Assembly: GCA_932294295.1 (NCBI GenBank)
Contig: OW028575.1
Span: forward strand, 37,512,253 to 37,576,252
DNA: 64,000 nt
DNA from: Alitta virens
Lineage: Eukaryota > Annelida > Polychaeta > Phyllodocida > Nereididae
Reading direction: 5' to 3'
In this document: one piece after another, positions 58,835 through 64,000 of the stretch
How positions within the stretch are numbered: position 1 is the first letter of the stretch
Layout of the letters: every line of letters begins with the position of its first letter
The notes under the pieces: model-generated
Told to the model about the DNA's origin: nothing
Databases searched by the model: none
What the model saw: only the letters and a program-made list of their open reading frames with translations
Position numbers and translations under genes: made by a program

Positions 58835-58984
58835 CTTGTTATTTATGGTTAAATATAGTCCTTTTCGTCTTCTCGATTACGATACTGCAAAAACAAGAGC
58901 ACTTTAGAAATTCTACTAAACAGTGCACAAACATCCCCCTTTGATTGCCATTATATATATTAAGAGTCATCTCCCACACTACTA

Positions 58985-59172
58985 GGGATGGTGGCCTAGC
59001 TCAGTGGTATCACGCTGGGCTTCCAATCACTGGGTCTTGGGCTCAATTCCCGGTTGAGCCTTACTTGGATGGCTGTTTCATCCTTCATCTCATTGCCATA
59101 GTCCCTGCCTGTCCAAATTAGCCCAATCAGCAAACGGGTGCAGAAATACCGGCCCTATTCCACCCACCTTCC
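58985..59172 (+). mobile_element. tRNA-derived SINE
   Basis: The head reads like a tRNA: GGTGGCCTAGCTCAGTGG (A box) and GGCTCAATTCCCGG (B box) with a CTTCCAA loop like tRNA-Gly(UCC). It lacks a closed acceptor stem. The body (GGATGGCTGTTTCATCC, AATTAGCCCAATCAG, GGTGCAGAAATAC) recurs at 59,993-60,092, confirming a dispersed family. Confidence 0.75.
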
Positions 59173-59284
59173 ATTCCAGGGCCTTGTCGCAAAACAGTCT
59201 TACCTGACTTTGATTTTCACTCTATTTCTCCTCTTTCTTGCAGTCACAGGCCACTCACCACCATTCCCAGTTTTCTTAGTAATC

Positions 59285-59360
59285 TTGAAAAAATCTAAGA
59301 CCACTTGACCACTGTGTACATTCTCAAGTGGTCTTATGTTTTTGGAGTGCAGTGTACTCA
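59285..59360. repeat. Hairpin repeat with AAGACCACTTGA arms
   Basis: AAGACCACTTGA and TCAAGTGGTCTT flank a short loop. Part of it (CTCCAAAAACATAAGACCAC, inverted) recurs at 55,215-55,233, so it is a dispersed short repeat. Confidence 0.5.
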
Positions 59361-59992
59361 CTGAAGAAAACATAGTTCTTTACCAAGGCCTGTCTCATTA
59401 TTAAGCATACATTTACCCATCATGACGAATACTCTAAAGACAGCCTGGTTGTTTTACATTGGTCAGATCAACCGATATATTTGTTAATCTTACAACTATA
59501 TTTGGATCAACCAGTTCACCAATGCTAAAGTTTAGTAAAAAAAATCTCGGTTGCCACACTTTGATCAAAACCAATCTGTTTTGAGAGTGAAGAGTTTAAA
59601 GAACAAAGAATTCATAGAACAAATAAAGATAGCTTCACAAAGAATTTAATTTCGCGTTTAACTGCAATAGACTACAGGGTAATAAATTCAAATCTGAGCA
59701 TCAATCTGTGTGGAGGCACTATATATTTTTTCAAATTTCTGTTGGTAGTAGACAACCATTAGATCTTATCAAGATGCCATATTTAGTGTTTCTACTTCCT
59801 AAACCCTCTTGAAACAGGACATGACTGAGAGATGCAACCTATAGCCTTGCTTGGGGTGTCTTAAGTACCGTATATTCCATGTTATTTTTTCTTTCAGAGA
59901 ACTCCCTCCTAAGTGCAAACTGAACTTCTCTATAAGGCAGTAAAACAACTTAAAAAAAAAATCTAACATATTAGTGAATATGCATAATGGAT

Positions 59993-60092
59993 AAGTTGGA
60001 TGGTTGTTTCATCCATCATCTCAGTGCCATGGCCCTAATTAGCCCATCAGGTGCAGAAATACAGGACATAAAGCCCTAATCCACCCACTCAG
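59993..60092 (+). mobile_element. SINE body fragment, same family
   Basis: Shares GGATGGTTGTTTCATCC, AATTAGCCCATCAG, GGTGCAGAAATAC and TAATCCACCCAC with the SINE at 58,985, but lacks the tRNA head (5' truncated). Confidence 0.7.
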
Positions 60093-60564
60093 GATATTCA
60101 TTCATTGGATATTTTAGAAGTTAGTTAATGTGACTAGTAATGTATAGAGGACATTGGTGAAGACTGCCTATCATGTTAGTCAAAAACGAGGGGTCAGTCA
60201 TTATATAACTCAAAACTCTATATAGTTAGTCATAATGTCTAAAGAGGTAGCATGTCAGGGATTGTCAGCGTGTTACTTCAATTAAGGATGTCATGTTATT
60301 TCCGTATTGTTGCTCATCACAATTGCACGCCAAACGAATGCAATGTGCAGTGCACACGACAGTATGTTGTCAACAAGAGCGCCCTCGGGCATTTATAGGA
60401 TGCACTTAATGCCCACCAGCCACATGAAACCAATTACAGGTCAATATTTTGGACACAAGTCCTCCACAATGGGAAGATCTAGTATATGTATTTCCATTGT
60501 TAACTTGACGGGTATGAAACATTCGAAACCATAGATTTTGCAGGCCTACATGCATTCTTTCGAT

Positions 60565-60790
60565 CTTTCTTTTTTTTTTCTTTCTTTTTTGCCATATATT
60601 TAGTGGTATACTACTACCCTTACAATATATATCACTCTTTCTTTCTTATTTTTAAATTTTTTAATTTCTTACTTTCTTTCTTTCTTTCTTTCAATACTTT
60701 CTTTCTTTTTTTCTTCATAGCAATTCTTTCTTTCTTTCGTTCTTTCTTCTGTCTAACTCCCTTCCTTCTAGTCTATTACTTTTTTCTAGA
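60565..60790. repeat. CTTT-rich microsatellite region
   Basis: Irregular (CTTT)n and T-rich runs. The plus-strand frame across it is compositional. Confidence 0.8.
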
Positions 60791-60899
60791 TCTTTTCTTT
60801 CCAAAGAAACACAACACACACATTTGCTTGCAAAGGTTACATATTCAAACTGATCTATACAAAAAAGCTTCTATATCAAAATGAAAATGTTTCAAAAAT

Positions 60900-62389
60900 T
60901 CAATTGTCCTCCTCGAATGATATGTATCTCCTGAGGCGCGGGGCCAGGGGCAGGGTCATGATGGTCTGGAGACTTGGCTGACCCAGGGACCTCCTGATGA
61001 CCAGACGACATATGCTGAGCAAACTACGAGGCTGGGATGACCTATGTAGCAAAGACACAAGGTCGTCAGTCACGGTAATCCTTACAGACCTCAGGTCCCT
61101 CACAGTGACGTCACTTCCGGCCTCGTACAACATCCGGGCGATGCTGTAATTCTGACGCAAGAGGGCGATGATGTAGGGAGACAGCGCCACCCCATGGATT
61201 GTTGGATAGAAACCACTTAGAGTGACGTCAGCATTGTGCGCAAGTAGCAGACGAACGACGTGAATGTGATTGTTATAAACAGCCTCGGTGAGGGCCGTGC
61301 GTTGTTGATGGTCTTGAGTGTTCACCGAGGCGCCATTTTGTAACAGAAGGGAGCTAGTGTCGTACAACCCCCGGTTAGAGGTCGTATGAAGGACGGTGCG
61401 CCCTTGATGGTCTTGTACGGAAACATTGCAACCCTGGCAGATGAGCCAGCGCGTTATACATTCATGGTTATGGACTAGAGCTGTAGCGAGGGCAGTCTGA
61501 CCCCAGGCATTGCGGGCATTGACATCTATATGATGACGTAATAAGTGTACACAAGCTACGTGACCCTGACGACATGCATGGTGGAGGGCAGTGTCCTGGG
61601 TGTGGTTGACCTCATTGAATGCATAACCCCTTAATACTAGTAATTTCAAGATATGCACATGGCCATGGATGGCTGCTATCATTGCAAGACTTTCTCCATG
61701 GTGGCGCTGTCTAATGACAGCCCCTGCTTCCAGGAGGAGCTCCACCATGCTCACGTGACCATTCCACGCAGCATACTGCAAAGGCGTACTTCCGTCGCGA
61801 CTAGATACATTCACTGAGCAGCCGTTCTCGATGAGGACTCTGGCAATGTCTTCTTGGTTTTGGATGGTTGATATGGATAGAAGTTTCGCCCCGCCATCAC
61901 AGGTCTTGTTGGGGTAGATGCCGTCCCGGATAAGCTGCTTCAGGCGTAAAAGGTCACCTGCAAAGAGAGAAGGAGGAAACTAACATCTAAGATTGAAAAA
62001 GTTAAAGATAAGATAAAATAAGATAAATTTTATTGTCATAGGGGGCATATGTTTGTATGATGAAATGAATTGCACAAGTGGTAGTCTACAGGAATTGTAA
62101 TACAGTTGTGTCAAAATGAGTTCTCATGATAACCTTATAAGCTAGACTTCTCGGCCACTATTTTATTTAGTCTAATTCAAACACAGAACGACTCTTTGGT
62201 ACAGCATTTTCTTATCATACCTGTTTCAACAGCTGCCTTGAGCAGACCCTCTCTGATGACACCTGGAAGGTCCCTACGACGCAGGTGAGTGCCTCGACGG
62301 TGCTGCCACCACCACAACCACCACCAAGACCGCTGCGCCACCTGGCCGTCAGTGTCATCAACATCATCGCCCTCTGCCGTCAAACTCAT
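60900..62389 (-). CDS. Ankyrin-repeat SOCS-box protein (ASB-like), 408 aa
   Basis: Seen: exons 62389-62221 and 61957-60900 splice in frame (…KAAVETGDLLRLKQ…). An in-frame TGA just upstream of the ATG at 62389 supports the start. About nine ankyrin repeats fill residues 48-345 (for example DGSTPLQYAAWNGHV, DTALHHACRQGHV, GRTVLHTTSNRGL). The last 43 residues are a SOCS box: BC box SLLSICRLVIRRSLG (368 on) and Cul5 box LPLAPRLRRYI (392 on). Known: ASB proteins bind Elongin B/C through the BC box and recruit Cullin-5/Rbx2, presenting substrates held by the ankyrin repeats for ubiquitination. Which ASB subfamily, and the substrate, cannot be told. Odd: a Trp-rich run (SWWWLWWWQH) at residues 21-30; a missed upstream exon could replace this start. 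Confidence 0.88.
61958..62220 (-). other. Intron of the ASB-like gene
   Basis: Donor GTATGA and acceptor TTTGCAG on the minus strand. It includes AAGATAAGATAAAATAAGAT followed by TTTTATTGTCATAGG, resembling the 3' tail of a non-LTR element, at 62,005-62,045. Confidence 0.6.
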
Positions 62390-63206
62390 CACTCAGCTCT
62401 CAGCGCCCCTGTCGACAGAAATAGTAACAAGTATTACCAACTGGATGAAATAGTAATCAAATTGTTGGCTCGTCAGTGAATCAATTTGGCTGGCTGATTG
62501 TCTGTTTGGCAATCACACTGTTCATTGTTTTCCCTTTCTTTGCCAACAAGGAATAAAAAATAGATTCGCAGCAATTTACACAATATACAACAGATCATCT
62601 TGTTGAAATTGGACTGGATAGCATCTGCTACAAAGGACTGTCATCCTAAATAATACTATGTAACCACTCACAGTATAATAGGATTTGAAATAACTGTCCA
62701 CAAGGTATTTTTTTCTCTTTCAGGCACTATATTTTTTCCATTAAAATCATATGAAACAGGAAAAAATAAGATTTTGTGGAAAACCACATTCTAACAAAAA
62801 AGGATAAAAACACCTAGATCAGTGAATCAGTTAAATAAAACCTTTCCAGTATCCCAATGATAATTTTTTGCCTACTTGACATCGATATTTTGTCATTTGT
62901 CATGGTCACAGTGAATCAGTAGATATTAAAACGTAGAATAGTAAACAGTTATCAAAATTATTACAGAACTACTTGTCTTACAAAGAGTCAGAAAGTTGGG
63001 GTTTGACATTTTGCCCAAAAACATGTCCACTTGGTGTTGCTCCATGCTCTGTATGAAAAGACTCAAAAGATACAACCAACAAAAAAGTAGATAATTAACA
63101 TCACCATTTGAGACAGGCCACTTATTCAAATTGGAGGTACCTTGTACTCGTTGTCTATGCTTAGGCAGGTAAAAGACCCCACCCACCCATGGGGTAAATG
63201 TGTAAC
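62390..63206. other. 5' region of the ASB-like gene, no gene seen
   Basis: Presumed promoter side of the minus-strand gene. No TATA or additional exon could be supported. Confidence 0.35.
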
Positions 63207-63634
63207 TTGGTGTGGACTCCAAGCGTTATCATCTCATCATTACTTCTGCAGCTGGCATTGTTTGTGTGACAGAATCTGCAACAAATGTGCTGAGACAATC
63301 AAGAGCAGTATAATTGGTGTGGACTCCAAGCGTTATCATCTCATCATTACTTCTGCAGCTGGCATTGTTTGTGTGACAGAATATGCAACAAATGTGCTGA
63401 GACAATCAAGAGCAGTATAATTGGTGTGGACTCCAAGCGTTATCATCTCATCATTACTTCTGCAGCTGGCATTGTTTGTGTGACAGAATCTGCAACAAAT
63501 GTGCTGAGACAATCAAGAGCAGTATAATTGGTGTGGACTCCAAGCGTTATCAACTCATCATTACTTCTACAGCTTGCATTGTTTGTGTGACAGAATATGC
63601 AACAAATGTGCTGAGACAATCAAGAGCAGTATAA
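63207..63634. repeat. 107-bp tandem repeat, four copies
   Basis: Units start TTGGTGTGGACTCCAAGCGT at 63207, 63314, 63421 and 63528, exactly 107 bp apart, with only a few base differences. A related fragment (GTTGAGACAATCAGGAGCAG) ends the window at 63,979-63,999, so the family continues to the right. Confidence 0.97.
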
Positions 63635-64000
63635 TTGGCAAGAACTTGAATTAATAGGTTTGCAGGAACATTTCCCCACCACTGTGACATATACCAGCTA
63701 GCTAGTCTGCCGATGGCATCACAGTTGCATAACAGCTTGAAAATTCAGATCAATAACAAACTATTCCAAACATATGCATGCCCCCTAGTGCCTGGTGTCC
63801 CTCTAGAGTTAAGCCCAGTGTCAATAATAGTGTTTAATCTGTGTGCCTCGTAAACAAGGATTCCACTCATTGTATGCCTCTGCATGGTCTCTCTCTATAC
63901 TATGACATTGGATGGAATCTACTGGAAATCAATTGTCTCACACCAGATACAATTTGCATCATTGTATGACAAACACCGTGTTGAGACAATCAGGAGCAGC
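63635..64000. other. Right edge, related fragment of the 107-bp repeat
   Basis: Mostly unique sequence, then a partial copy of the 107-bp unit at the end. No exon recognised. Confidence 0.4.

Noticed and set aside
58358..58852. Frames on both strands with HMKLVSG or QLHMTRN repeats
   Set aside because: Alternative readings of the 21-bp repeat in exon 3 of the secreted protein; the PASYD frame has the signal peptide and splice support.
58985..59060. tRNA gene
   Set aside because: A and B boxes are present but the acceptor stem does not close and the downstream body recurs elsewhere, so it is a SINE head.
63142..63420. 92-codon frame across the 107-bp repeats
   Set aside because: The period is not a multiple of three and the frame changes between copies; not a protein repeat.

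Overview
The window comes from an animal nuclear genome. It is AT-rich, its genes are split by spliceosomal introns, and it holds a Fused-type kinase gene (STK36), an ankyrin/SOCS-box gene, several MITEs and retroelements that use tyrosine recombinases. DIRS-type elements, tRNA-derived SINEs and a secreted Tyr-rich repeat protein suit a marine or aquatic invertebrate (a mollusc is possible), but the sequence alone does not fix the species.

Layout. (1) 93-16,056, minus strand: the N-terminal 838 codons of STK36 in 21 coding exons; the gene runs off the left edge. The intron between coding exons 16 and 17 holds a full-length DIRS1-type retrotransposon (1,485-7,093) with intact gag, RT/RNase H and tyrosine-recombinase frames and the diagnostic internal complementary region. 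(2) 18,354-18,964: a 611-bp MITE. (3) 19,138-26,665: a three-level nest. A CR1/Jockey-like LINE 3' end (minus strand) is split by a foldback DNA element with a 9-bp target duplication, and the foldback's left arm is split by a second, decayed tyrosine-recombinase retroelement. (4) 26,666-37,190: mostly gene-free, with one possible orphan exon, a 600-bp GGA-rich polypurine tract, MITE-like repeats and microsatellites. (5) 37,977-46,272: a three-exon gene for a small two-pass membrane protein with a long Ser/Arg-rich tail. (6) 46,400-57,480: intergenic, with minisatellites, a Tc1-like MITE and an inverted pair of 310-bp repeats. (7) 57,488-58,834: a compact TATA-driven gene for a secreted protein with 13 heptads of the form PASYD(Y/Q)K. 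(8) 60,900-62,389, minus strand: an ASB-like ankyrin/SOCS-box protein. (9) 63,207-63,634: four copies of a 107-bp tandem repeat.

The host genes do not form a pathway. STK36 is a Hedgehog/cilium kinase, the ASB-like protein is a probable Cullin-5 substrate receptor, and the repeat protein is a candidate structural or adhesive secretion. The strongest leads are the repeat protein with its E-box promoter, the LINE/foldback/YR nest, and the apparently intact DIRS copy inside STK36.
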